A DNA stretch of 64,000 bases from Marinobacter litoralis (lineage in GTDB: Bacteria; Pseudomonadota; Gammaproteobacteria; Pseudomonadales; Oleiphilaceae). The notes under the pieces were generated by a model. The model saw only the letters and a list, made by a program, of their open reading frames with translations. It ran no database searches and was not told the origin of the DNA. Position numbers and translations under genes: made by a program. Position 1 is the stretch's first letter; each line of letters opens with the position of its first letter. The DNA is taken from assembly GCF_003336705.1 (NCBI RefSeq), contig NZ_QMDL01000003.1, positions 372,211 through 436,210 on the forward strand. The letters are read 5' to 3'. Of the stretch, positions 33,309 through 44,663 are shown one piece after another.

Positions 33309-35354
33309 TCAGGCTACTTCGCCGGTGATGCCAGATTGCTCCAACAACGCATCCACCTGAGGCTCACGGCCACGGAAGGCTTTGAACAACTCCATGGGCT
33401 CCTGCGAACCGCCTTTTTCCAGAATGTTCTGCAAGAACGCCTTGCCGGTTTCCGGGTCGAAGATGCCTTTTTCCTCGAACAACGAGAAGGCATCGGCCGC
33501 CAGCACCTCAGCCCACTTGTAGCTGTAATAGCCCGCAGCGTAACCACCCGCGAATATGTGGGAGAAGGCGTTCGGGAAGCGGTTAAACTCGGGCGACTGC
33601 ACCACGGCGATGTTTTCGCGCACCTTGCGGTGCATATCGAGTGGGTTGGTGGGGGCTTCGTCGGTGAACTCCGCGTGTAAGCGGAAATCGAACAACGAGA
33701 ACTCCAACTGGCGCACCATGCCCATACCGGACTGGAAGTTTTTCGCCGCCAGCAGTTTCTGCAGCAGATCTTCCGGCAGCGGTTCTCCGGTTTCGTGGTG
33801 GCTGGCAATCAACGCCAGAGATTCCGGATTCCAGCACCAGTTTTCCAGGAACTGGGACGGCAGCTCAACGGCATCCCACGCCACGCCGTTGATGCCGGAC
33901 ACGTCCATGACCTCAACTTGTGTGAGCATGTGGTGCAGGCCGTGACCGAACTCGTGGAAGAGGGTGGTCACTTCGTCGTGGGTCAGCAGTGACGGTTTGC
34001 CATCCACCGGCGGGGTGAAGTTACAGGTCAGGAAGGCAACCGGCAGCTGCAGCTGGCCGCGCATGTTGCGCCAGCGTACCCGGCAATCGGCCATCCAGGC
34101 TCCGCCACGTTTACCTTGGCGGGCGAACAGGTCCAGATAGAACCAGGCAATGGGCTCACCATTGCGGCTGATGCAGTAGGCTGTGGCGTCTTCGTGCCAG
34201 GTTTCGACTTCGGGCTTTGCCTCGATCTGAATACCAAACAGCTTCTCAGCCACCCGGAACAGGCCCGGCACCACTTTATCCACAGGGAACCAGGGACGCA
34301 GGGTTTCCGGGGAAATGTCGTAGCGTTTCTGACGTAGCTTCTCGCTGTAATAGCCCACATCCCAGGCTTGCAGGTCGTCTACACCGTGTTCGTCTTTGGC
34401 AAACGCCTTCAGCTCGGCAAATTCCTTCTCGGCTTGCGGCTTGGACTTCTCCGCCAGCTGGTTCAGGAATTCCAGAACTTCGTCCACGCTACGGGCCATT
34501 TTCTTGGCCAGCGAACGCTCGGCGTAATTGTTAAAGCCCAGCAGCTGCGCCAATGCATGACGGCGCTTGAGAATCTCGGCCATTACCGGAGTGTTGTCCC
34601 AAGTGCCCGCATCCGGGCCTTGGTCTGACGCGCGGGTAACGAAGGCTTCGTACACTTCCCGGCGCAGCTCGCGGTTATCACAGTAAGTCATCACCGGATG
34701 GAAACTGGGAAAGTCCAAAGTAATCACATAACCATCCAACTCTTTCTGCCGGGCGGTCTGCTTGGCACCGTCGAGGGCGCTTTCCGGCACACCGGATAAT
34801 TCACTGACATCGGTAATGTGCTTGAACCAGTTCTGGGTAGCGTCCAATACGTTGTCGCTGAACTTGTTCGACAGCTCGGCCAACTCTCGGGACAAGTCCG
34901 CGTAACGCTTTTTCTTGTCCTCCGGCAGATCAACACCGCCCAAGTGGAAATCGCGCAGGGTGTTCTCGATGGACTTGCGCTGGGCTTCGCTCAGATCTTT
35001 AAAATCGTCCCGTGCTGCGAGTTTCTTATAGGCATTGCACAGGGCTTCATTCTGACTGATTTCGGTGCTGTACTCGGTCAGCTTTTCCAGGCAGTTTTTA
35101 TACACCTTGCGCAGGTCGTCGTTGTTCATCACACCGTTCAGGTGGGAGATCACGGACCAGGCATTGCTCAGGTCGTTTTCCATCGCCTGCATGGGCTGAA
35201 CTAAGGTATCCCAAGTAGGATCTTCCTGATCGGCCAGCGATTGGATTTTCATCCGGTTCTTGCTGAGAATCTGGTCAATCGCCGTTTCCATGTGCTCGGT
35301 GCGAATGTGCTCGAACTTCGGCAGCAGATCGTCAGTCAGTAGCGGGTTATTCAT
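33309..35354 (-). CDS. prlC: Oligopeptidase A (M3 metallopeptidase)
   Basis: A 681-residue cytoplasmic zinc peptidase, the usual length. The active site is in LFHEFGHGLHHML, with the third zinc ligand region downstream in the M3 fold. It degrades oligopeptides including cleaved signal peptides. The ATG at 35354 (MNNPLLTDDLLPKFEHI) has GGGGA upstream; the frame runs open to 35489 only because it reads through palindrome D. It is divergent from the gamma-carbonic anhydrase and followed by yheV. Confidence 0.95.
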   Translation of the reverse strand: MNNPLLTDDLLPKFEHIRTEHMETAIDQILSKNRMKIQSLADQEDPTWDTLVQPMQAMENDLSNAWSVISHLNGVMNNDDLRKVYKNCLEKLTEYSTEISQNEALCNAYKKLAARDDFKDLSEAQRKSIENTLRDFHLGGVDLPEDKKKRYADLSRELAELSNKFSDNVLDATQNWFKHITDVSELSGVPESALDGAKQTARQKELDGYVITLDFPSFHPVMTYCDNRELRREVYEAFVTRASDQGPDAGTWDNTPVMAEILKRRHALAQLLGFNNYAERSLAKKMARSVDEVLEFLNQLAEKSKPQAEKEFAELKAFAKDEHGVDDLQAWDVGYYSEKLRQKRYDISPETLRPWFPVDKVVPGLFRVAEKLFGIQIEAKPEVETWHEDATAYCISRNGEPIAWFYLDLFARQGKRGGAWMADCRVRWRNMRGQLQLPVAFLTCNFTPPVDGKPSLLTHDEVTTLFHEFGHGLHHMLTQVEVMDVSGINGVAWDAVELPSQFLENWCWNPESLALIASHHETGEPLPEDLLQKLLAAKNFQSGMGMVRQLEFSLFDFRLHAEFTDEAPTNPLDMHRKVRENIAVVQSPEFNRFPNAFSHIFAGGYAAGYYSYKWAEVLAADAFSLFEEKGIFDPETGKAFLQNILEKGGSQEPMELFKAFRGREPQVDALLEQSGITGEVA

Positions 35355-35418
35355 AGGTCCCCTTCTCAGCGGTTCATGTTTAGGGTAGCTTCCCGATATC
35401 ACACATTGGTGCATGGCA

Positions 35419-35525
35419 CGTGTGGGATAGGTCTTTCCAAAACACGCTCCTTCGGCACGTCCATGTGACGCTTGAGCTCCGCCATCCATGGCTCCGCACA
35501 GTTTTGGAAAGACCTATCCCACACG
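35419..35525. repeat. Long palindrome D, 25-bp perfect stem, 57-nt loop
   Basis: Arms 35419-35443 and 35501-35525 are perfect reverse complements over 25 bp (CGTGTGGGATAGGTCTTTCC, then AAAAC), with the same CAAAAC/GTTTTG inner boundary as B and C but a different, longer loop (35444-35500). It sits in the 210-bp space between the divergent prlC and gamma-carbonic anhydrase genes, 65 bp and 40 bp from their start codons. On the minus strand a 27-codon frame starts in the loop (MAELKRHMDVPKERV) and ends beyond the left arm. Confidence 0.87.
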
Positions 35526-35564
35526 CGCCCCCAACCTCCGGGAAACGTTATAGAGGTATATGTA

Positions 35565-36104
35565 ATGGCGAATGTACGAACTCACAAGGGTAGCACACCA
35601 AAATTTGGTAAAAGTACCTGGGTAGACGAGAGTGCCGTGGTGATCGGCGATGTGGAAATGGGCGACGATTGCTCGGTCTGGCCGATGACTGTGATCCGCG
35701 GCGATATGCATAAAATCCGCATTGGCGACCGCTGCAGCATTCAGGACGGGTCGGTTTTGCACATCACCCACGCCAGCGATTTCAACCCGGGTGGTTGGCC
35801 GCTGATTCTGGGCGACGATGTGACCGTTGGCCACAAAGCCCTGCTGCACGGATGCACCATTGGCAGCCGGGTGCTGGTCGGCATGGGATGCACTGTGATG
35901 GATGGGGCCGTGGTCGAAGACGAGGTGATCATCGGGGCAGGCACCTTGGTACCGCCGGGCAAGCGGCTTGAATCCGGTTACCTCTATGTCGGCTCGCCCT
36001 GCAAACAAGCAAGAGCGTTGAGCGACAAAGAGAAAACCTTCTTCAAGTACACCGCTGCCAACTACGTGAAGCTGAAGAACGAATACCTCGAAGCTTCAGA
36101 ATAA
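35565..36104 (+). CDS. Gamma-carbonic anhydrase family protein
   Basis: A 179-residue left-handed beta-helix protein with hexapeptide repeats. Zinc-ligand histidines are in HITHASD and GHKALLHGC, with the conserved VIRGDMHKIRIG before them. Members include YrdA-like proteins; carbonic anhydrase activity is not proven for many. The ATG at 35565 has GAGG 8-9 nt upstream; upstream in-frame codons lie in palindrome D. It is divergent from prlC and convergent with the small gene at 36118. Confidence 0.92.
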   Translation: MANVRTHKGSTPKFGKSTWVDESAVVIGDVEMGDDCSVWPMTVIRGDMHKIRIGDRCSIQDGSVLHITHASDFNPGGWPLILGDDVTVGHKALLHGCTIGSRVLVGMGCTVMDGAVVEDEVIIGAGTLVPPGKRLESGYLYVGSPCKQARALSDKEKTFFKYTAANYVKLKNEYLEASE

Positions 36105-36108
36105 GCTC

Positions 36109-36130
36109 AGCCGGAACTCAGTTTCCGGCT
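36109..36130. terminator. Bidirectional terminator hairpin
   Basis: An 8-bp stem AGCCGGAA / TTCCGGCT with a 6-nt loop begins 5 bp after the gamma-carbonic anhydrase stop and overlaps the last codons of the convergent small gene. Its place between two converging genes supports the call; T-runs are weak. Confidence 0.55.
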
Positions 36131-36429
36131 GGTGCTTTGGCGCCTGCGTTTTCCAGTGCGCGGGCGTAATCGCCGCTGCGGCCATGCTTGGAGATACGGT
36201 CCAGCATGGTCTCGCCGTGCTCGTCGGTGGCATCCAGGTTGCGGCCTGCGGCAACAAAGAAGCCGACAAAGCGCTCGAAATCCTCGGCACGCATGGCTTC
36301 ATAGGCACGTAACAGGACAAAATGATCCGCCTGCACCGTCTTGTCATAAGGCTCCAGATCCAGGAAGCTTTTTACCCGCTCGTCACTCCACACTTCATCA
36401 AGGACTTTCGGTTTATCCGGTCCGCTCAT
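36118..36429 (-). CDS. PA4642-family small protein
   Basis: A 103-residue soluble protein starting MSGPDKPKVLDEVWSDERVK, with a Phe/Glu-rich helical centre (AMRAEDFERFVGFFVAAGRN) and an ankyrin-like DATDEHGETMLDRISKHGRS. I recall it as the PA4642 family, of unknown function. The ATG at 36429 has GGGAG 8 nt upstream. A role is not inferable from neighbours. Confidence 0.72.
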   Translation of the reverse strand: MSGPDKPKVLDEVWSDERVKSFLDLEPYDKTVQADHFVLLRAYEAMRAEDFERFVGFFVAAGRNLDATDEHGETMLDRISKHGRSGDYARALENAGAKAPAGN

Positions 36430-36546
36430 TGCTCTTACTCCCAATGGATTCCAGGTATTAAGGCCGCACAGTATAAGGCTTTGAAACTGTGTCAGTTATA
36501 TGAAAGTACTATGAGGATCTACACTGCAAGCATAAGGCAAGCCGTG

Positions 36547-37380
36547 TCAGGGTAGAATTTCAACAGGAAGATCGCCAACCGCTTCGGCCGTCTGGCACTC
36601 CGGGTTTCGAATGGAAATTTCCACCCGGCGGTTCAAGGCGCGGTTTTCAGGGCTATCGTTCGCTGCCAACGGCCGGGTTTCAGCGCGTCCGGCCGCCATC
36701 ACCCGGTCCGCAGGAATTTGCCGGTTCATCACCAGTTCATGCACCACAGAGACAGCTCGAGCCGCGGAAAGATCCCAGTTAGAACGGTATTTACTGCTGG
36801 AAATGGGGCGATCGTCGGAGTGGCCTGACACCACCACATCACCATCGCAACCGGCTAAAACCGTCACGACCCGCTCAATAATCGGAATCATGCTGGGTTT
36901 AATGGCCGCATCCCCGGACCGGAACGTGGCTTCTTCGGCAAAGCGGATCACCACCTGATCTTCGTCATAATTCACTTGCAACGTACCGGCCGCAGCTTCC
37001 GGTTCCAGCTCTCGCACCAGTCTGGAACTCAAATCCAGAACCCCACCCGGGATCTGCCGGATTTCCGGCTTCTCCGCTCGTTCATCAATAAATTCAGGCT
37101 GGTCTTGCAAGCTGTCAGACGGTTCGGGCAGTGACACCGTATTGGATTCCACCAGCGTAATCGGCGACCCTCCAATCCCTTCACCAATAACGTTCTGGGA
37201 ACCAAACGCCACCGACATGGAATTGGCCATGGCTCGATACTTTTCCACATCCATTTCCGCAAACGACAGCAGCAGAATAAAAAAAGTCAGCAGCAAGGTG
37301 GCCAGATCAGCAAAGGTTACAATCCAGTCTGGCGCACCGCTTTTGGCCTTTTGCCGTTTACGAGCCCCGGGCAGCAACAA
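36547..37380 (-). CDS. pomB: Flagellar stator protein, MotB/PomB type
   Basis: A 277-residue protein with one N-terminal helix carrying the ion-binding Asp in PDWIVTFADLATLLLTFFIL. A plug/linker follows, then a C-terminal OmpA-like peptidoglycan-binding domain (VVVSGHSDDRPI, then NWDLSAARAVSVVHELV and NRRVEISI). With PomA it forms the torque-generating stator. The start appears to be TTG, at 37380 or 37377, just after the pomA stop. Sodium rather than proton use is inferred only from resemblance to PomAB of marine bacteria. Confidence 0.88.
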   Translation of the reverse strand: MLLPGARKRQKAKSGAPDWIVTFADLATLLLTFFILLLSFAEMDVEKYRAMANSMSVAFGSQNVIGEGIGGSPITLVESNTVSLPEPSDSLQDQPEFIDERAEKPEIRQIPGGVLDLSSRLVRELEPEAAAGTLQVNYDEDQVVIRFAEEATFRSGDAAIKPSMIPIIERVVTVLAGCDGDVVVSGHSDDRPISSSKYRSNWDLSAARAVSVVHELVMNRQIPADRVMAAGRAETRPLAANDSPENRALNRRVEISIRNPECQTAEAVGDLPVEILP

Positions 37381-37383
37381 ACC

Positions 37384-38157
37384 TTATGCCTCCTTTTCAG
37401 GCGCAAGACCGTTCCGGTGCTCGGGAGGCAGGTAGGAAGACAGGAACTCAGTCATCACCCTTGGGTTTTCACCTCGCATAATGCTCTTGATCGAGGTGAT
37501 GATCAGCATTTGATTACGAGCATCGTCTTCGGCTTTAAGCTGCAGTTTTTCCGCCAGGGGCAGGGCAATCAACTGAGCAAGAAAGGCCCCATACAACGTC
37601 GTTAACAGGGCGATGGCCATGGCCGGCCCGATGCTGGAAGGGTCATCAAGGGTATTCAACATCTGCACCAAGCCAATCAGGGTGCCCAGCATGCCGATAG
37701 CCGGCGCAGATTCACCAATACCGCGAAACACCCGCTCGGCCACGTCATAGCGCTCGGCGATTTGCTGGCTTTCCTGCAGCAAGGCTTCTTCGACCAATTC
37801 CGGCGGGTGGCCATCAACGCACAAGGTAATGGCTTTTTTCAGAAATTCGTCGCTGGCTTCGTGTTCTTCGAGGCCCAGAATGCCCTCTTTACGGACCATC
37901 CGGCCCAGTTCACCCACTTCTAAAATTAACGAAGATGGACGGGGAAGGCGATCGGTGAACACGGTTTTTGCCGCCAGCCGAAAGGCACTGGCAACGGTGG
38001 GCAACCGGAACTTAATCAAAGTCACCGCAAAGGTACCGCCAAGCACAATGGCCAAGCCCGGCAGATTCAGGAAGGTGGAGATCGACGCGTTTGCCAACAT
38101 GGCAAGCAGCACAATCACAACTCCGGCAAGCAGCCCGACAAGCGTCAGAATATCCAT
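37384..38157 (-). CDS. pomA: Flagellar stator protein, MotA/PomA type
   Basis: A 257-residue protein with four hydrophobic helices, TLVGLLAGVVIVLLAMLAN at the start, the cytoplasmic charged loop, and the ion-path region ESAPAIGMLGTLIGLVQMLN followed by MAIALLTTLYGAFLAQLIAL. It is immediately upstream of pomB, giving a two-gene stator operon with no other flagellar gene near. Confidence 0.9.
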   Translation of the reverse strand: MDILTLVGLLAGVVIVLLAMLANASISTFLNLPGLAIVLGGTFAVTLIKFRLPTVASAFRLAAKTVFTDRLPRPSSLILEVGELGRMVRKEGILGLEEHEASDEFLKKAITLCVDGHPPELVEEALLQESQQIAERYDVAERVFRGIGESAPAIGMLGTLIGLVQMLNTLDDPSSIGPAMAIALLTTLYGAFLAQLIALPLAEKLQLKAEDDARNQMLIITSIKSIMRGENPRVMTEFLSSYLPPEHRNGLAPEKEA

Positions 38158-38192
38158 GACCTTCCCTTATGGCCGACGTTATTAACCTCGGC

Positions 38193-40520
<2,328 letters not shown>

Positions 40521-40566
40521 AAAGAAATCGTACAACCTGCTTGATCAGATAGTGGAAATGCACCGG

Positions 40567-41706
40567 TTAGCCTCGCCGCAAGTATCCGCCCGGAGCGGAA
40601 TACGCCAAACCTTCCAATTCCAGCAGCAAAAGCGACTGCATCAACTGATCCGCCGGTAATCCGGTGGCAAGACTCAGTGCATCGGTAGACTGTGGATCAT
40701 ACCCCAAAGCCTCGAATACCGCGATTTCCCGACTGTCCAGATCCGGTTTCTCGACCGGGCCGGCAGCCTCGGGCGCGGGCGCTGCTTGCATCGACCACCA
40801 AGTGCCTAATTCTTCCAGCACATCGTCGGCCGTTTCGACCAGTCGGGCCCCCTGCTTGATCAATTGATGACAACCTTTGGCGACCGAGCTGTGGATCGAG
40901 CCGGGAATGGCGAACACCTCGCGACCTTGCTCAAGAGCCGTTCTCGCGGTGATTAACGACCCGCTTTTCAGACTGGCCTCGACCACCAGCACGCCTCGGC
41001 TCAAACCACTGATAATCCGGTTCCGTTGCGGAAAATAGGCGGCCCGGGCCTGAGTACCCGGCGGGTATTCCGACACAATAAGCCCGTTATCCACAATGCG
41101 GTGGGCCAGTTTCCGATGCTGCGCCGGGTAAAGCCGGTCCAATCCGCACCCCACCACCGCAATGGTCGGGTACCCGGCATCCAGCGCGCCTGCATGGGCT
41201 GCGCCATCAATGCCCAGTGCCAGCCCACTGGTGATCAACAGGCCGCGCTTGCTCAGCTCTGCGGCAAATTGACGAGCATGATCCAAGCCTTGCCGGGTGG
41301 CATTGCGACTGCCTACTACGCCAATCTGATCTTGCAACAACAACCGGCTATCGCCCAACAGGTAGAGCACCAGCGGCGCATTGTGTATCTGCCGCAGCGC
41401 CTCCGGGAAATCGGGATGACTCTGACCAATAATCGCAATGCCATGTTGCTGGCATGCCTGATGAATCCAGAGCGCGTGCTGGATTTTCGGGTGATGGACA
41501 TCTCCCCCTTGCCAGGCGTGAATCAATTCAATGGCTTCTGTCCCTAGGCCTAACGCTTTGAGGGTCGCGGCGTTCAGATCAAGGGCATCAACCAGACTGG
41601 CGGTGTTAGTCTGCACTCTTTCACGAACGCGCACACCAAACCGGGGGAGAAGCGAAAGCACCAGCCAGCGGCCAGCCTCAGACTGCAGAAATTCCTGTTC
41701 CGACAT
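40567..41706 (-). CDS. dprA: DNA-processing protein DprA
   Basis: A 379-residue protein with a SAM-like N-terminal part, a Rossmann-like core (GVVGSRNATRQGLDHAR, SGLALGIDGAAHAGAL, AVVGCGLDRLYP, FPQRNRIISGLS) and a C-terminal winged helix. DprA loads RecA on incoming single-stranded DNA during transformation. The ATG at 41706 (MSEQEFLQSEAGRW) has AAGGA upstream. It follows the LysM gene and precedes tsaC, as in Pseudomonas. Confidence 0.95.
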   Translation of the reverse strand: MSEQEFLQSEAGRWLVLSLLPRFGVRVRERVQTNTASLVDALDLNAATLKALGLGTEAIELIHAWQGGDVHHPKIQHALWIHQACQQHGIAIIGQSHPDFPEALRQIHNAPLVLYLLGDSRLLLQDQIGVVGSRNATRQGLDHARQFAAELSKRGLLITSGLALGIDGAAHAGALDAGYPTIAVVGCGLDRLYPAQHRKLAHRIVDNGLIVSEYPPGTQARAAYFPQRNRIISGLSRGVLVVEASLKSGSLITARTALEQGREVFAIPGSIHSSVAKGCHQLIKQGARLVETADDVLEELGTWWSMQAAPAPEAAGPVEKPDLDSREIAVFEALGYDPQSTDALSLATGLPADQLMQSLLLLELEGLAYSAPGGYLRRG

Positions 41707-41730
41707 TTTTTCATCCTTGAAAACAACAAT

Positions 41731-41747
41731 GGCCGGGCGCTCCGGCC
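41731..41747 (-). terminator. Possible terminator after the LysM gene
   Basis: A GC-only stem GGCCGG / CCGGCC with a 5-nt loop lies between the LysM gene and dprA, followed on the minus strand by ATTGTTGTTTTC. The stem is short, so partial termination is the more likely effect. Confidence 0.45.
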
Positions 41748-41812
41748 CAGCCATTTAATGGTACTGCTATCCCCCACAACCCGCTTTCGCTGGCTATAAG
41801 GGCTGAGAAGTA

Positions 41813-42826
41813 TCAGGGGTTAACGACCTTGTCACCCACCGACAACGAACGAGTGGCTTTTAGAACCAACCCGTAGCTCATCTTTTCATACACCTGGAAT
41901 ACCATCAGCAGACCGGCCCGCTCGGAAGGCAGCTCAATGGTTTCGCCGGTGATCGGGTCACGAACACGGTTACCGGCCTTCATCACCGCCAGCACGTTAC
42001 CGGCCTTCATGCCTTCACGGGCGCCGCGGTTAATGGCCACCACATTGTACTGACCAATCTGGTTCACGCCGCCATCGACCGAGATCATCTTGCCTTCGAT
42101 CTGCTCATCGGGAGAGCTGGGCATGAAGTTGGTGGTCAGACGGCGGTCTTCACTCACCAGTAAGCGATCGCCAATGCGAACTTCTTCACTGGAACGCGTC
42201 AGCTCGACCGTCAGAACGTCGCCGTTCTCGGCCGCGACGTTACCACGAGCAATGCTGCGCGCTTCCAGACCCAGAAACTCGCCGGTATCCGGATCAACAA
42301 ATTCCTGACTGCGGCGGAACACACCAACGCGATCTGCGGGCTTTTCACCACGGGCGTAGATTTTGTCGCCAGCGCCAGTGATGATGCGGCCATCTTCACC
42401 TTCGAGCACATAAGGCGCACCGTTGATTTCTTCAGGGCTGACAATGCGCGTGTCAGTCAGGAAGCTGGCAATGGCGTCCAGAGGAATCGCGGGAATCGGA
42501 GTATCAATAGCTTCAGAACGAATCTGCGGAGACAATTTCACATCGCCGGAAGCCACCTTGGTAATGCGCGGCTTGCCATCGATGTAAACCAGCGCCAAAC
42601 GATCGCCCGGATAGATCAGGTGAGGGTTGGCAACCTGCGGATTAACATGCCAAATTTCCGGCCAGTACCAGGGGTTATTCAGAAAACGCCCTGAAATGTC
42701 CCACAGGGTGTCCCCTTTGACGACCGTGTAACGCTCAGGATGGTCAGCCTTGAACTCGGGTTGTGCATGGGCCCAGGAGGTAAACAGCAGCGTAGTAACT
42801 GCCAGAGCGTACAACAATTTCCTCAT
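41813..42826 (-). CDS. LysM peptidoglycan-binding protein, PA0020-like
   Basis: A 337-residue exported protein. It has a signal peptide MRKLLYALAVTTLLFTSWAH with cleavage near AHA-Q, then one LysM domain (YTVVKGDTLWDISGRFLNNP ... LIYPGDRLALVYI, about residues 33-85), then a beta-rich region with repeated short segments. The ATG at 42826 has AAGGA 9 nt upstream. It is placed upstream of dprA as in Pseudomonas PA0020. It probably binds the cell wall; the rest is unknown. Confidence 0.88.
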   Translation of the reverse strand: MRKLLYALAVTTLLFTSWAHAQPEFKADHPERYTVVKGDTLWDISGRFLNNPWYWPEIWHVNPQVANPHLIYPGDRLALVYIDGKPRITKVASGDVKLSPQIRSEAIDTPIPAIPLDAIASFLTDTRIVSPEEINGAPYVLEGEDGRIITGAGDKIYARGEKPADRVGVFRRSQEFVDPDTGEFLGLEARSIARGNVAAENGDVLTVELTRSSEEVRIGDRLLVSEDRRLTTNFMPSSPDEQIEGKMISVDGGVNQIGQYNVVAINRGAREGMKAGNVLAVMKAGNRVRDPITGETIELPSERAGLLMVFQVYEKMSYGLVLKATRSLSVGDKVVNP

Positions 42827-43013
42827 CGTCTGTATCCTTGATCGCGTGCCTTGAATCTTAGCGTTCGGTAACGGCACCACAGTTCACCCGCGGCTTGTTA
42901 CACTGTTATTCCCGTTACTATAGAAGATGTATGGGGATTTGTGATGTTATCTTTTGTTCTTCCAGTAAATTCTGCGGAATAATCGATAGAATCCTACTAT
43001 TAACTGATCAGTT

Positions 43014-43043
43014 TGTACTCAATCGGTAATTTATCGGATAATA
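43014..43043 (+). promoter_or_regulatory. Candidate sigma-70 promoter of def
   Basis: TTGTAC and GATAAT are separated by 18 bp in the A/T-rich 300-bp gap between the divergent LysM gene and def, predicting a transcript start about 75 nt before the def ATG. The rest of this gap shows no gene. A TATAGT on the minus strand near 42920 might serve the LysM gene, but its -35 is unclear. Confidence 0.45.
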
Positions 43044-43125
43044 CCCTCATCACACATGCTTCATAATAGATTTGTGAAGAAAATTTGCGCAGTACGCTGT
43101 CGCATTTCAGAGAAGCCAGAGCACT

Positions 43126-43629
43126 ATGATTTTAGATATTCTTGAGTACCCGGATCCGCGCCTTCGCACCATCGCCAAGCCGGTAGACGAGGTAACCGAC
43201 GAAATACGCACGCTGATCGACGACATGTTCGAGACCATGTACGATGCGCCCGGCATTGGCCTGGCGGCGACACAGGTGAACGTGCACAAGCAGATCATCG
43301 TCATGGATTTATCCGAAGACAAGAGCGAGCCGCGGGTGTTCATCAACCCGAAAGTGGAAGTACTGGATGGCGATTTGGAAGCCATGCAGGAAGGCTGCCT
43401 GTCGGTGCCGGGTTTTTATGAAGACGTGAAGCGCATCGAACACGTCCGGATTACGGCAAAAGACCGTGATGGTGAAGAGTTTGTTCTCGAAGCCACCGGC
43501 CTCCTGGCGGTTTGCATCCAGCACGAGATGGACCACCTGAACGGCAAGTTGTTTGTGGATTACCTCAGCTCTCTCAAGCGTAACCGCATTCGCAAGAAGC
43601 TGGAAAAGCTCCACAAGCAGAGCGCCTGA
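43126..43629 (+). CDS. def: Peptide deformylase
   Basis: A 167-residue metal enzyme removing the N-formyl group from new proteins. All three motifs are present: [19 protein letters not shown] and QHEMDHLNG. It is the first gene of the def-fmt-rsmB-trkA series, but a strong terminator follows it. Confidence 0.97.
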   Translation: MILDILEYPDPRLRTIAKPVDEVTDEIRTLIDDMFETMYDAPGIGLAATQVNVHKQIIVMDLSEDKSEPRVFINPKVEVLDGDLEAMQEGCLSVPGFYEDVKRIEHVRITAKDRDGEEFVLEATGLLAVCIQHEMDHLNGKLFVDYLSSLKRNRIRKKLEKLHKQSA

Positions 43630-43672
43630 GTCTGAGCCGGATCATGCCGCTCAACTTCAGACCGAATTCAGG

Positions 43673-43696
43673 ACCGGGTTACGACCCGGTTTTTTC
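43673..43696 (+). terminator. Rho-independent terminator between def and fmt
   Basis: A 7-bp stem ACCGGGT / ACCCGGT with a TACG tetraloop is followed by T6. It lies 44 bp after the def stop and about 30 bp before the fmt start. This is the clearest intrinsic terminator in the window. Confidence 0.85.
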
Positions 43697-43725
43697 GTAT
43701 TCAACGACACAGAGATAACACCACC

Positions 43726-44661
43726 GTGCGCATTGTTTTTGCCGGAACTCCGGATTTCGCTGCCATCGCCCTGAAAGCCATTCTTGCGGCGGGGCATACT
43801 GTTGTAGGCGTTTACAGTCAGCCCGACCGGCCAGCCGGCCGAGGCCGCAAACTGATGCCGAGTCCGGTAAAACAAGTCGCACTGGATGCCGATATCCCTG
43901 TGTTCCAGCCCCAGAGCCTGAAACCCGAGGAGGCACAACAGGAACTGGCGGCACTGAATCCGGATGTGATGATCGTTGCGGCTTACGGCCTGATTCTTCC
44001 CAAAGCCGTGCTGGAGATCCCAAGCCACGGTTGCCTGAATATTCACGCGTCCTTATTGCCTCGGTGGCGCGGTGCTGCACCCATTCAGCGGGCCATTGCC
44101 GCCGGCGACGCCGAAACCGGCATCACCATCATGCAAATGGATGTCGGCTTGGATACCGGCGACATGCTACTGAAAACCGCCACTCCGATTAACCCGGACG
44201 ATACCGGCGGCAGCCTTCACGACCGATTAGCGGATATGGGCGGCGACGCCATAGTAGAGGCCTTGGCGAAACTGAGCCAAGGCGCGCTGACCGGCGAGCC
44301 CCAGAACGACGACGAAGCCTGCTACGCCCACAAGCTGTCAAAAGAAGAAGGCCACATCGACTGGAACAACAGCGCCACCGACATCGAGCGACTGATCCGG
44401 GCGTTCAACCCATGGCCCGGCACCTTCACCGATCTCGGCGAACAGCGCATCCGTTTGCATCAGGCCCAGGCGCTAGAGCAGGGCAGCGATAAAGCCCCCG
44501 GCACCGTGCTTCGCCGTGAACGGGAAGGTATCGACATTGCCTGTGGCACCGGCTGTTTGAGAGTCACCAAAGTGCAGCTACCCGGCACTCGCGCCCTGAG
44601 CGTGAATGACTTGATTAACGGCGGTAAACCCGTGCTGATGCCCGAACAGGAGCTGAACTGA
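43726..44661 (+). CDS. fmt: Methionyl-tRNA formyltransferase
   Basis: A 311-residue enzyme that formylates initiator Met-tRNA with 10-formyltetrahydrofolate. Visible are VFAGTPDFAAIALKAI, the catalytic block LPRWRGAAPIQRAI, and MDVGLDTGDMLL. The start is a GTG at 43726 without an obvious ribosome site. It lies 30 bp after a terminator, so expression may depend on readthrough of the def transcript or on a promoter not recognised here. Confidence 0.96.
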   Translation: MRIVFAGTPDFAAIALKAILAAGHTVVGVYSQPDRPAGRGRKLMPSPVKQVALDADIPVFQPQSLKPEEAQQELAALNPDVMIVAAYGLILPKAVLEIPSHGCLNIHASLLPRWRGAAPIQRAIAAGDAETGITIMQMDVGLDTGDMLLKTATPINPDDTGGSLHDRLADMGGDAIVEALAKLSQGALTGEPQNDDEACYAHKLSKEEGHIDWNNSATDIERLIRAFNPWPGTFTDLGEQRIRLHQAQALEQGSDKAPGTVLRREREGIDIACGTGCLRVTKVQLPGTRALSVNDLINGGKPVLMPEQELN

Positions 44662-44663
44662 TC

